64,000 nt of DNA from Traorella massiliensis (GTDB lineage: Bacteria; Bacillota_I; Bacilli_A; Erysipelotrichales; Erysipelotrichaceae): assembly GCF_900104665.1 (NCBI RefSeq), contig NZ_LT629968.1, positions 124,001 to 188,000 on the forward strand, in the 5' to 3' direction. The notes below the pieces were generated by a model. The model was not told the DNA's origin, did not search any database, and was given only the letters and a program-made list of their open reading frames with translations. A program made the position numbers and the translations under genes. This document shows, one piece after another, positions 24,447-33,476 of the stretch. Each line of letters opens with the position of its first letter. Positions within the stretch are counted from its first letter, which is position 1.

Positions 24447-25153
24447 GCTGTTAGTCCCCTATTCATATAGTGAATGTAGTCTTTTCTAAATTGTTCGATA
24501 TAGATATCGGTGATGGGTAAATGTTCGCCATTTGTCATAATGATTTCGTGTTTATTGAAAGTCTGAATGTGTTCCAAATTCACTAAAAAAGCACGATGAG
24601 GCTGTGAAAAAGGATAGTCTTTAAGATGATTTGACCATTTTAATAAAGTATCATTATTAATAAATTCCTTCTTATCTACAAAATGAATATGCAGTTTTCT
24701 TGCAATCATTTCTATGTATGTGATTTCGTGATAATAGATTTTATCTTGTGAATATCTGCCATCATAAAAACCGGCATTTTGATAGAAATAATCTTTTGCT
24801 AGTGAATCTATAGATACATTAAAAGTATCCTGGGAAACTGGTTTTAAAAGATAAAGGTTTGCACTTGCTTTATATCCATCAATCAGATATTTAGTAAAAG
24901 CGGAAATAAAAATAATTCTAATATCTTTGTTTTGTTGTCTGATCTTGCAAGCTAAATCAACACCATTGGTATTATTGTTGAGCTCAATATCCATGAGTAT
25001 AAAATCATAATGATCAATAGAATCAAGAATTCTTGAATAATCTTGTTCGATATCATAAGATATTTCAATTTCTGATTTTTTATTATAGTTGTCGATTAGA
25101 TCAATTAGTTCTAATAAATCATTTTGGTTATCTTCAATAATTAAAAATTTCAT
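24443..25153 (-). CDS. LytTR-family response regulator, RR1
   Basis: A 236-residue AgrA/VirR-type regulator. The receiver has I-I-E-D at the N-terminus, phospho-acceptor D55 in F-I-L-M-D-I-E-L, and K in L-L-K-P. The C-terminal LytTR DNA-binding domain has Y-I-E-M-I-A-R-K-L-H-I-H-F, P-H-R-A-F-L-V-N-L-E-H-I and M-T-N-G-E-H-L-P-I. It lies between two AgrC-like sensors. Start 25153 is chosen since GGGGAGAAG is just upstream and the receiver begins there. Paralogous to the regulator at 41247-41948. Confidence 0.9.
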   Translation of the reverse strand: MKFLIIEDNQNDLLELIDLIDNYNKKSEIEISYDIEQDYSRILDSIDHYDFILMDIELNNNTNGVDLACKIRQQNKDIRIIFISAFTKYLIDGYKASANLYLLKPVSQDTFNVSIDSLAKDYFYQNAGFYDGRYSQDKIYYHEITYIEMIARKLHIHFVDKKEFINNDTLLKWSNHLKDYPFSQPHRAFLVNLEHIQTFNKHEIIMTNGEHLPITDIYIEQFRKDYIHYMNRGLTA

Positions 25154-25248
25154 ATTCTTCTCCCCACTATTACATAAAAAGTAGCATAAAATCGGCAATA
25201 AATCAATTTTATAGTTATTGCGATTTATTCAAATATGCTATTTTAATT

Positions 25249-26478
25249 TTATGATTGATTAAAAATAAAACTTATAGAAATCATATTTGGAGAAATTTCA
25301 GAAGAAACGAGATAGTTTAATTGCTGTTTAGAAATAAAATCATGTAAATCCTTTTCAATCTTATTTTTTATTTCTTCTGTATTTTTTGAATACGACTGAA
25401 AAGATAATGTTAAAAGTGTCATCTGATCAAATGGTTTACTGACTATTTGTATTTTTCTTGAATCAGCTTCATTTTTTAATGATTCATGAATGGCTAAATC
25501 TATTAGATAGCAAAAAAATGATTCCAATTCAAAAGAATCATAACCAAAAAAATGAGTTGTTTGTAATATAGATTTAATTTCAATTTGATTATTTTTTAAG
25601 ATAAAGAGGCGATCGTTAATAATCATATCAAGAAGATCATAATTTGTATTTATCATATTGTAGGTGTTTGCAGTATCTTGATAAATGTTTTGAATATACT
25701 CTTTTAATTCTGTAAGTTTTTGATGATCTAAAAGCTCGATCATATCTATCGATTGTTTGCGTATATTATGAAAAAACAAATCTTGCTGATTAAGTATTTT
25801 TTCGGCTGTTTCTAGTTTTATTTTTGTTTTATGTATTTTTTTATCTAATTCATTTTCGTTGATGATTTTGATCGTTGCAAGATAAAAAACATAAATACAT
25901 ATTAAATTAGAAAGAAGGAGGCCTAGCAAAATAAATACGAAATAATTTGATCTCCCAGTTACTTCATAATAATCACTGATACCTAAAATCATGAGTATGG
26001 TTGTTGTTGGTAAAATAAAGATAGCTCCAAAATATTTAGGAAGCGAAGGAAGTTTAAATGTCTTTATATAGATTGAAAGGATTTTAATGAGGAGGATTAA
26101 AAAGAAATTACTTAACAAAATACCACTAAAATATGCAATAGATTGGGTGTTAAGAACTTCTTCTTTAGAGAAAAAGAGCGTATTTATCTTAAGTGATAAT
26201 AATTCACAGATGACATTAATTAATGCATAGAAAATTAAAAGTAAAGATTTGTGAATAAAAGTCCCTTTGAAAAAAAATAAAAGAATAATACTTGTTATCA
26301 GTGATGAAACAAAATTAAGTTGAGGGTTTCCTTGTATGCTTATGATTGATTTAAAAGAAACGATGATAAGTTGAATCAAAATGTATTTTTTCTTTGATAT
26401 ATTCATTTCAAAGAAACTTTGGCAGGTTACAGAAAATATAAAGAAATTTAAAATACTAGATAATAAGTTAGCGAACAT
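25249..26478 (-). CDS. AgrC-like sensor, degenerate ATP site, HK2
   Basis: A 409-residue paralogue of HK1, with the same order: about six membrane helices, linker, H-box F-F-H-N-I-R-K-Q-S-I-D-M, and Y-N-M-I-N-T-N-Y-D-L-L-D-M-I-I-N-D-R-L before the GHKL-like domain. The N-box is L-I-D-L-A-I-H-E-S, again without the essential asparagine, and no G-boxes are seen. Having two sensors flanking one regulator is unusual; they might form a heterodimer or sense different peptides. Confidence 0.8.
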   Translation of the reverse strand: MFANLLSSILNFFIFSVTCQSFFEMNISKKKYILIQLIIVSFKSIISIQGNPQLNFVSSLITSIILLFFFKGTFIHKSLLLIFYALINVICELLSLKINTLFFSKEEVLNTQSIAYFSGILLSNFFLILLIKILSIYIKTFKLPSLPKYFGAIFILPTTTILMILGISDYYEVTGRSNYFVFILLGLLLSNLICIYVFYLATIKIINENELDKKIHKTKIKLETAEKILNQQDLFFHNIRKQSIDMIELLDHQKLTELKEYIQNIYQDTANTYNMINTNYDLLDMIINDRLFILKNNQIEIKSILQTTHFFGYDSFELESFFCYLIDLAIHESLKNEADSRKIQIVSKPFDQMTLLTLSFQSYSKNTEEIKNKIEKDLHDFISKQQLNYLVSSEISPNMISISFIFNQS

Positions 26479-26507
26479 GAGATTGTATTCTCCTATTTAG
26501 ATAGCTT

Positions 26508-27071
26508 TTATTGAATTTCATATACATGAGATTCAATGACCAGTTGATCTTGCTTACCTTGTTCAACTAAAATAAATGGGTCTGAATATATGTTAGCTTC
26601 TTTATTTTCACTTATAGTAACTTCAATAAAACCATCATAGCCCTCAAATTCTCGACGTTTAAGAATAAAGTCTTCATCTAGTTCATAAAAAGCACTAAAA
26701 TAGTTTAATGTTTCATTTAAAAAATTATCTTCTTGTAATTGGAATACCTCATATAACAAATATTCTAAACAATCTTTATCATTACACTTTGAATTAATTA
26801 AATGATTCTCTGTCCAGCTTATAAAAACTTCATTATGCCAGTCCTTGCCTTGTACATAAATAACGATTCTTCCTGTTTCATCTTCTGTTTCTGTATCATA
26901 AAGTTTAGAAGCGACTACAACACCAATTCTATCCTCATCTAATCCATATTTTTCACTGGTATATGGAGTATTTGCTAATTCGAGATTTATTGTAGGATCA
27001 TTTTTCTCATTGCTGTGACAAGCTGTTAAAACAAGTGTAGAAAGTAAGATAACTATTATTGACTTTTTCAT
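26508..27071 (-). CDS. Lipoprotein, hypothetical
   Basis: A 187-residue protein with a lipoprotein signal, M-K-K-S-I-I-V-I-L-L-S-T-L-V-L-T-A-C. The mature part is very acidic, with L-D-E-D-R-I-G-V-V-V and an aromatic-rich C-terminal half. No family recognised. It sits between the ABC/lipoprotein genes and HK2, so it could be an extracytoplasmic sensor or immunity component; that is inference. Confidence 0.7.
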   Translation of the reverse strand: MKKSIIVILLSTLVLTACHSNEKNDPTINLELANTPYTSEKYGLDEDRIGVVVASKLYDTETEDETGRIVIYVQGKDWHNEVFISWTENHLINSKCNDKDCLEYLLYEVFQLQEDNFLNETLNYFSAFYELDEDFILKRREFEGYDGFIEVTISENKEANIYSDPFILVEQGKQDQLVIESHVYEIQ

Positions 27072-27177
27072 TTTATGCCTCCTTTTATTAGGAAATCTAT
27101 AGGTTTATCATATTTGCTCATCGTTGAATAGCATGTTAAATGATAAGCTTACTTTCATTTTATTCTGTTTTTTCTTC

Positions 27178-28233
27178 TTATGTCAAAGATAATAAGGAAA
27201 TTGTCATAGTTTCACTGATATAATCCTGTTCAAATATATAGATACCATTATTCATTGCTAAAGTATTTAAATTATCTACAGAATTATAATTTATCGATGT
27301 AGTTATGATGTCAATGGAATCATAATATCTTAAGATTACTAATTCGCCTGCTTCATTATATGAATAGTAATAGTCATCATATTGAAACCAAAATAATGTT
27401 TTGATGGGAGTGTCAAGTTGAATCTTATCTTTTGTGTTACGATCAATAACATATGTATTAAGTAAATCCTGCATATTGCCGCCATCAGGTTCTGTGTAGT
27501 TTGAAACTAAAAGAATATCATCAAAAATAAGATAATGTGAATAGTGTTCTAAATAATATTCTTCATCATTGATAATTACTAGATTATCTTGGTCTGATGA
27601 ATATTCCAAGACAAGGGCATCATCATAGTAATAATTTGTTAAAGTATAGTCATCTATTTGAAGAGGCTTGCGCTCTATTTCTTTATATCCGGCTGAAGTA
27701 ATCTCATTGATGATAAGATCATTATCTTCATCATAAACCAGATATGCCTTATCGTTTTCTTCATAAACAGATAAATGCCGATAGTTACTGGTTAAATCTA
27801 CGGATTGAGTGTTCTCACGAAGAAAGGAGTAATGACCGTTTTTCTCAACATAATAGGAAGTTGTATTCATCTGATTTTCATAATCAATGATTACTTTGGT
27901 ATATACATTATATTCGCTGGTGGAAATAGAAACATGTCCATATGTTTCATCCTCTTGAATAGGATTGGTGTCTGATTCCCTATATTCCTTTGTTTCAAAA
28001 TCGTAAATACCATACCCATGTAAAATATTATATTGATCATATTTTTCAATGCAAGCACTTACTTTGCCATCAATCGTACATCCCCAAGCTGCCGTATTTA
28101 CAGGTATGTTTTCAATCGTCGAAACAGGTTCGATCGTATATCCTGTATCAAGCATATTCACTTCAATTGTTCTTTCTTTTTGACATCCTACAAGCGTAAA
28201 TAAAGCGAGTAAGCTAACTGCTATTTTTTTCAT
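27178..28233 (-). CDS. Lipoprotein, beta-rich, hypothetical
   Basis: A 351-residue protein with signal M-K-K-I-A-V-S-L-L-A-L-F-T-L-V-G-C (lipobox L-V-G-C). The mature domain is tyrosine and aspartate rich with repeated short beta-like blocks (Y-x-Y-x-x-D patterns), which suggests a beta-propeller-like fold, but I cannot assign a family. The ATG overlaps the stop of the ABC ATPase (ATGA), so the protein is almost surely a partner of that transporter. The frame is open upstream to 28332, but that part is antisense to nothing sensible and lacks a ribosome site. Confidence 0.75.
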   Translation of the reverse strand: MKKIAVSLLALFTLVGCQKERTIEVNMLDTGYTIEPVSTIENIPVNTAAWGCTIDGKVSACIEKYDQYNILHGYGIYDFETKEYRESDTNPIQEDETYGHVSISTSEYNVYTKVIIDYENQMNTTSYYVEKNGHYSFLRENTQSVDLTSNYRHLSVYEENDKAYLVYDEDNDLIINEITSAGYKEIERKPLQIDDYTLTNYYYDDALVLEYSSDQDNLVIINDEEYYLEHYSHYLIFDDILLVSNYTEPDGGNMQDLLNTYVIDRNTKDKIQLDTPIKTLFWFQYDDYYYSYNEAGELVILRYYDSIDIITTSINYNSVDNLNTLAMNNGIYIFEQDYISETMTISLLSLT

Positions 28234-28913
28234 TTTCTTTCCTCCTTGCTGATCATTTTCTTCTGATCGATCATAAGCTGAACATCTGCCATTTCCGCAA
28301 GCTTTTGATTGTGTGTCACCATGATCACACATTTCTTTTCCTCATGTGCTAATTGTAGAAATGCATCCATGATTGACTGACTGGCAGTCTGATCTAAATT
28401 TCCTGTCGGTTCATCTGCAATGATGACTTTAGATTCTGTAAGGATCGTCCGTACGATAGCTACACGCTGCTGTTCACCACCGCTTAAACTATTCACTTTA
28501 CGTTTCGCTTTCTTTTCATCAATGCCATATTTAGCTAATAATTCAACAACTTTTTTCTTATCAAGAAATGATACATTGCTTGAAATATCCATTGCTATCA
28601 AACAGTTTTCAATTGCATTCAAATGGGGAATCAAATTATAGCTTTGAAAGACCATTGATACACCACTTCGGCGATATTTATCCAGTCCGATCTCTTTGAT
28701 TTCTTTTCCTTCATAAATTACTTCACCTTCATAACGCTTATCAAGACCTGCAATCACAGAAAGAAAGGTCGTTTTTCCAGATCCGCTATCACCTAAAATA
28801 GCGTAGAATCGTCCACACGAAAAGCTGATATTACAGTCTTCAAAAATAATTCTTTTTCCATCACCATCTGGATAAAAATAATTGAGATGTTTTACTTCCA
28901 GCACGTGCTCCAT
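28230..28913 (-). CDS. ABC transporter ATPase (MacB/LolD type)
   Basis: A 227-residue ATPase with Walker A G-D-S-G-S-G-K-T, Q-loop Q-S-Y-N-L-I, signature L-S-G-G-E-Q-Q-R-V-A, Walker B V-I-I-A-D-E-P-T-G-N-L-D and V-T-H-N. It overlaps the permease stop by one base. With two FtsX-type permeases it should form a mechanotransmission complex of the MacB type rather than a classic importer. The gene order suggests work on the secreted protein upstream or on cell-envelope peptides. Confidence 0.92.
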   Translation of the reverse strand: MEHVLEVKHLNYFYPDGDGKRIIFEDCNISFSCGRFYAILGDSGSGKTTFLSVIAGLDKRYEGEVIYEGKEIKEIGLDKYRRSGVSMVFQSYNLIPHLNAIENCLIAMDISSNVSFLDKKKVVELLAKYGIDEKKAKRKVNSLSGGEQQRVAIVRTILTESKVIIADEPTGNLDQTASQSIMDAFLQLAHEEKKCVIMVTHNQKLAEMADVQLMIDQKKMISKEERK

Positions 28914-30289
28914 TAGTTCCAGCCTCCATTTCTTGATAAAATACGATCATTTAAAATCAGCATCATTGAACCTAGTACACTGATAAATACAACGGCTAAT
29001 GTTTCAATCGCTGCATACAATGCCTTTACTCCATTAAAGGACAAGGTTTGAATATTGTCATTGATATTGCTGCTGTCCAAAGTTGTACTAGTAAATTTAA
29101 GTAATTCACTTTGCAGCTCAACATTATCTTTCAGCATCATGATACTTAATTGATTGGATATGAAATACCCGATAGCGATTCCGATTAAAACAGCAACTAC
29201 ACCAATCAGCATATAAGCCAGTGCATAATGAAGAGTGATCTTAAGTTTTGATTGGCCTAGAGAATAATAAACGCTCATCTCGGCACTCTTTTTCTTTAAT
29301 AAATAATAAATACTAGAAATTAGTATCAAAGCAGTAATGATAAAAACAATGGAAAATATGACCTGATATACATTTTTTATTCTCATAACAGACTGGATGA
29401 TACTTCCGGTATTCGTTTCGGTAATCGTGAGATTGGAAGGAATATATTCTAAAGCTTCTATTTCTCGATTAAACTTTCTGATTAAGGAATCTAATTTGTC
29501 CTGAAAGCCTACATAATCCTGATAATCTTTTAGATAAAAGCAGATATGGTTAAGCGAGTAGTGATAGCTGTCGATGGTTTCATTTTGAACTTTTGTCAAT
29601 AAAAGATCATGGAGTATTTTATTTGATAGAAGAACACCTTGGGAATTCACAAATGAATCATTCTTTTCATAATAGATACTTTGTTTCTTGTGTTTATAAA
29701 TACCAATGACTTCTACAGTGATATCTTTGTGGATACCGCCATTTTCATCATCAGCTTCACCTAAGGAAATATGATCACCAATTTTTAGGGATGTTTCATT
29801 ACTAACTATAATATAAGGAACGCCTGAATCGATTTCTTCCTGTGAAAGAAATCTACCCTCGACAAGCTCGATATGATTATCCAGCAAATAATTTTCATTT
29901 GAAACACCAAACAGTCTGTATCCTGTCAAAAACCCCATTTCTTTATCATAGCCACTGTATAGATCCATTTGGATATTATAATCTGCATAATCGATTTCTT
30001 CCTCTTTCTCGACTTCTTCGATCCAAGTAATGATTCTTTCAAAGTAATCATGATGATAATCATACAGAGTGATCTCTGAACCTTCAGGTCCTACTACATG
30101 GGTATTGCCGATCTCATATCTCAAGGATAATGTATTAGCAATATTTGCTTCCATTGAATCGTCATATCCAAAGAAATGTATCAGAGATAAGAACAAAGAC
30201 ATGATCAAAAGAATAGAAAATATGATCATGGTTTCTACTTTTTTCTTTATGATTTGATTAAGTACATTTCTTAGATAATAGCTTTTCAT
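28913..30289 (-). CDS. FtsX-like ABC permease, second subunit
   Basis: A 458-residue protein with one N-terminal helix (about 18-40), a large extracytoplasmic domain (to about residue 300), and three C-terminal helices with the motif A-E-M-S-V-Y-Y-S-L-G-Q-S-K, the usual FtsX/MacB coupling region. Its ATPase follows with a one-base overlap and another FtsX-type gene precedes it by one base. A heterodimeric permease is expected. Confidence 0.88.
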   Translation of the reverse strand: MKSYYLRNVLNQIIKKKVETMIIFSILLIMSLFLSLIHFFGYDDSMEANIANTLSLRYEIGNTHVVGPEGSEITLYDYHHDYFERIITWIEEVEKEEEIDYADYNIQMDLYSGYDKEMGFLTGYRLFGVSNENYLLDNHIELVEGRFLSQEEIDSGVPYIIVSNETSLKIGDHISLGEADDENGGIHKDITVEVIGIYKHKKQSIYYEKNDSFVNSQGVLLSNKILHDLLLTKVQNETIDSYHYSLNHICFYLKDYQDYVGFQDKLDSLIRKFNREIEALEYIPSNLTITETNTGSIIQSVMRIKNVYQVIFSIVFIITALILISSIYYLLKKKSAEMSVYYSLGQSKLKITLHYALAYMLIGVVAVLIGIAIGYFISNQLSIMMLKDNVELQSELLKFTSTTLDSSNINDNIQTLSFNGVKALYAAIETLAVVFISVLGSMMLILNDRILSRNGGWN

Positions 30290-30290
30290 A

Positions 30291-31769
30291 TTAACTGTCC
30301 TTCAATAATTCTTTTGGATCAATTCTTTTGATCAGGAAAATCAAAAGAATACTTTCAAATAAACATATACCTATGATATAAACAGATGTGATCTTTATAT
30401 TATCAGTAATTGATAATGGCTGCAGGATTTCTTCATAGTGCTCAACTTCAATTTTATAGCTGCTATCATTGAACTGAACAGATTCTTCCTGAATGATCTG
30501 ATCCTGAACCAAGCGGTTTGCTACACGGACGCCGATAGTTTGAGTGACAGCGAAAGATACTGTGATTGCAATCAACGATACGATTAACATTTCAAGAATA
30601 TATTGGATGACAACAGCTTTAAATGATTCACCCAATGATAATAATATTCCAATTTCTTTCTTGCTTGTTTCAATGTCGAACAAAAGCAGGATAAATGTGA
30701 TGCAGATGCAGGCAATGAAGCATAAGGCTGAAATGTAGAATATTGATTTTGAAATAGAGAGAATATTACTGATTGAAGAAAACTGTGTTTCCATGGTCGT
30801 GCTGTATGTATATCCTTCATCAAATTTATCAGCATAGTTTTCTAAATAGTTGATAAACCCTTTAAAGTCATCAATTGTAGAGAATTTGAAGATCGTTGGA
30901 TGAACGACAAATGCACTGTGTTCTTCAAGATAATTATCATATGTTTCATTTGCGATTTTCAGCGGAGATTCGATCATTTCACCAAAAGCAAGTTCAGGAA
31001 TATAGATAGGTGATTCCAAAAAATTTGACATAGTTTCCATTGAAACACCATTTTCAGCATTGTAAACACCAATGACCGTATATGTGTGTTCCTTATAATG
31101 TACGATATTTCCATTTTCATCCTGAACAAATTCTGAAAGTACGATCTCATCACCTAGCCAGACAGATAAAACTTTTCCATCTCTATATTCTCTAAAGCCA
31201 TTTGGAATGATACAGACATGTTCACCATTGATTAGCTCATTTTCATTAAATGTTCTTCCAGCAACCAAAGTTGCAGCTTTCATTTCAATATCTTTGGGTA
31301 CGCTACTACGTACACTTTTTACATCTGATGAAATTAGCCAGAAAGTGTTGATTTGTTCCCATATTTCTTCATTGCTGATAGGTGAGGAACCTCCACTGTC
31401 ATATAGTGTTACATTATCGCCCTCAATTTTTATGGATCTGATCAAAGACCTGAAAGCTTTATTCGTTAAATTGAAATCATAGTAACTAGGAGATGTATGA
31501 GTGGCAATATCACGGATCGTTTCTTCATATTCAGCTGTTTCCTGTAAAAAAGTTTCTAATTCCATGCCTTCTTCTTGGATATTTGGATTGATCTCAGCAT
31601 AGATGTCAAATTCTCCAATAATACTGTTTTCTAATTGTTTGGAGATATTCTGGATATACAGTGAAGAAAATAACATTGAAAATAAGACAATAAAAACTAC
31701 GCATTTCAAAAAAGTCTTACTTAACTTCTTTGTGAGATCTAATTTTACTCTGCGTAGTATTCGTTTCAT
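30291..31769 (-). CDS. FtsX-like ABC permease, first subunit
   Basis: A 492-residue protein with the same plan: N-terminal helix (about 22-42), extracytoplasmic domain of about 300 residues, and three C-terminal helices with K-K-E-I-G-I-L-L-S-L-G-E-S. It ends K-E-L-L-K-D-S. It is the first transporter gene after the secreted protein, separated by 42 bases. The large outer domain is typical of MacB-type exporters that deal with peptides or envelope targets. Confidence 0.88.
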   Translation of the reverse strand: MKRILRRVKLDLTKKLSKTFLKCVVFIVLFSMLFSSLYIQNISKQLENSIIGEFDIYAEINPNIQEEGMELETFLQETAEYEETIRDIATHTSPSYYDFNLTNKAFRSLIRSIKIEGDNVTLYDSGGSSPISNEEIWEQINTFWLISSDVKSVRSSVPKDIEMKAATLVAGRTFNENELINGEHVCIIPNGFREYRDGKVLSVWLGDEIVLSEFVQDENGNIVHYKEHTYTVIGVYNAENGVSMETMSNFLESPIYIPELAFGEMIESPLKIANETYDNYLEEHSAFVVHPTIFKFSTIDDFKGFINYLENYADKFDEGYTYSTTMETQFSSISNILSISKSIFYISALCFIACICITFILLLFDIETSKKEIGILLSLGESFKAVVIQYILEMLIVSLIAITVSFAVTQTIGVRVANRLVQDQIIQEESVQFNDSSYKIEVEHYEEILQPLSITDNIKITSVYIIGICLFESILLIFLIKRIDPKELLKDS

Positions 31770-31811
31770 GATAACTCCTCTAAGAATAATTCATTTTAGA
31801 TAATTATGTAT

Positions 31812-32243
31812 TTAATCAGCTCTCACTGTATATGTAGCTGTTCTATCTTTAAATACATACATTCCGCTACTGTTAAGTATATCATATCTAAAGGAAACTG
31901 TAATATTTAAATAAGTACCTTTAATATCTGCTGTTATTGAATTTTTAACAATACCACTAGCTGAAATGTTTTGACTATCTTCTTGAGTAACATTCGCATA
32001 TACAGCATTATATTCTTTAATTAAAAAGTTATTTTCTCTGGTTACGTTAGCACCTACATGCACATTAAATATTATGAAACTTGAACTATTTATAGAAGTA
32101 ATAAACCTTTCGTCGCCAGAAACAAAATTGGTTGCTAAAGTTTCGATATTTTGTGTTGAATCATTTGCATTGACCATTGTTGTAGGAACACATAGACAAA
32201 AAGCAGTAAGAATAGAACATAGTATCGAACTAATTTTTTTCAT
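31812..32243 (-). CDS. Secreted small protein, hypothetical
   Basis: A 143-residue protein with a Sec signal peptide (M-K-K-I-S-S-I-L-C-S-I-L-T-A-F-C-L-C-V-P, cleavage probably after V-N-A-N). The mature part has no cysteine, is Asn/Ser/Thr rich and alternates hydrophobic residues like a beta-sandwich, ending T-A-T-Y-T-V-R-A-D. It opens the ABC operon, where bacteriocin genes such as lactococcin 972 types are found, but no known bacteriocin motif is seen. GAGGAGG precedes the ATG. It may be the exported product of the locus. The 220 bases upstream hold AT-rich sequence and a ATACTT-TC-AAGTAT dyad at 32427-32440. Confidence 0.72.
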   Translation of the reverse strand: MKKISSILCSILTAFCLCVPTTMVNANDSTQNIETLATNFVSGDERFITSINSSSFIIFNVHVGANVTRENNFLIKEYNAVYANVTQEDSQNISASGIVKNSITADIKGTYLNITVSFRYDILNSSGMYVFKDRTATYTVRAD

Positions 32244-32463
32244 ATTTGCACCTCCTCAATATATTATCGATATATTTTTCTCAATATCTTAAATAAAGGT
32301 ATCAATAGAAATGTTTTGCAGCGTGATTACTAACAATAGCAAACAACTTGTATATAATTGATTAATAACAAATAAAAGAATTTTACTAAATTTTATATCT
32401 AATTTTCGATTATCCGCATAAACACTATACTTTCAAGTATTTTGAAGTATAGAAAAAACTCAT

Positions 32464-32484
32464 TTTACCACGAATTTACCACGA
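32464..32484 (+). repeat. Left-end direct repeats (Int arm-type sites)
   Basis: TTTACCACGA occurs at 32464-32473 and again at 32475-32484. Similar sites appear at the right end of the element. Confidence 0.6.
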
Positions 32485-32558
32485 TTGAATGAGCCTTGAT
32501 ATGACCTATAAAATAACACCCAAAAGACATCATTACACCTAAATGGTGTCTTTTTAAA

Positions 32559-32586
32559 AAGCAGTCAATCCTAAGACTAACTGCTT
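32559..32586 (-). terminator. Terminator of dfrF, shared repeat unit
   Basis: AAGCAGT (32559-32565) pairs with ACTGCTT (32580-32586), with a T-run on the minus strand. About 38 bases here are identical to 33408-33445, downstream of the alkyltransferase-like gene. Confidence 0.75.
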
Positions 32587-32674
32587 TGTGTGTATGGATA
32601 TGAAATTGTCAAACTGGGATTTGTCTTACAACAATTTATATATGCATAAAAAGCAATATATTTATGAAAACACC

Positions 32675-33169
32675 CTAAATCCAAAATCTACTCAATTCAT
32701 TTTTCCTTACATAAAATGTTCTCGTATATTTCACTTCCTCACCAAGTGTTTCCCCTATCAAAACTTCAAAATCATTGATATCAAATTCTGGAAAGAATGT
32801 ATCTCCATCTTCAATATTTAAATCTACTTCTGTGATATACATTTTATCTACTATTTGCAAAGCTTCCTTAAATAGTCCATATCCACCAGATATGTATACA
32901 TCTCGTCCTTTAGCCAATAATAATGCATCTTCTAATGATTTAACTGAAACTAAATTATCTCCTTGATACTCTGTTGTGGTGGAAACAACAATATTCATTC
33001 TATTAGGCAACGGATGACCGATTTCTTCATAAGACTTTCGCCCCATAATAACCACATTACCCGTTGTTAACTCTCTAAATTGCTTTTGTTCTCCCTTTAT
33101 TTTCCATGGTATATTACCATTCTTGCCTATAACATTATTCTTTGACCTCGCAACAATCAAACCTATCAT
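32675..33169 (-). CDS. dfrF: Trimethoprim-resistant dihydrofolate reductase DfrF
   Basis: A 164-residue DHFR. The N-terminus I-G-L-I-V-A-R-S-K-N-N-V-I-G and I-P-W-K, the G-R-K-S-Y-E-E-I-G NADPH contact, and I-S-G-G-Y-G-L-F are standard DHFR landmarks. The full sequence reads like the DfrF enzyme known from enterococci and streptococci, which reduces dihydrofolate even when trimethoprim is present. GGAGGATG precedes the ATG. It has its own promoter (33299-33327) and terminator, both copies of those around the next gene. Confidence 0.88.
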   Translation of the reverse strand: MIGLIVARSKNNVIGKNGNIPWKIKGEQKQFRELTTGNVVIMGRKSYEEIGHPLPNRMNIVVSTTTEYQGDNLVSVKSLEDALLLAKGRDVYISGGYGLFKEALQIVDKMYITEVDLNIEDGDTFFPEFDINDFEVLIGETLGEEVKYTRTFYVRKNELSRFWI

Positions 33170-33298
33170 CTATTTCATCCTCCATAATATGATGTCGTAC
33201 CTGTGATTCCATCAAGTGCACCACATCTTAACAAACTCAAAATTATCTCGAACTAACCAGCTCGACAAATTCTAGTTTGTCCGTTTCTTCATATCCAC

Positions 33299-33327
33299 AT
33301 TATATCATTTTCATATCTGCACCACAA
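33299..33327 (-). promoter_or_regulatory. Promoter of dfrF
   Basis: On the minus strand, TTGTGG (plus 33322-33327) and TATAAT (plus 33299-33304) are 17 bases apart. The same boxes and spacing, with similar surrounding bases, occur at 34062-34090. This leaves about 130 bases of untranslated leader (33170-33298) in which I see no gene. Confidence 0.75.
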
Positions 33328-33411
33328 TAAAATTTTATGCACCGATAATCTTAGTGAACAGCTCTAACAAACACCATTTCATCACTCCAATCTGAAATTT
33401 AGGTATGAAAA

Positions 33412-33439
33412 AAGCAGTCAATCCTAAGACTAACTGCTT
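33412..33439 (-). terminator. Terminator of alkyltransferase-like gene, repeat copy
   Basis: AAGCAGT (33412-33418) / ACTGCTT (33433-33439) with T-run on the minus strand; identical to the unit after dfrF. Confidence 0.75.
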
Positions 33440-33476
33440 TGTGTATAGAGATATGAAATTGTGAAATAGAATTTGC

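Noticed and set aside
31812-32243. Lactococcin 972 family bacteriocin
   Set aside because: The operon position fits, but length and the C-terminal Gly/Ser/His pattern do not, and the immunity protein type is different.
32588-32821. Plus-strand frame opposite dfrF 3' end
   Set aside because: It is antisense to dfrF and its terminator, with no ribosome site or family resemblance.
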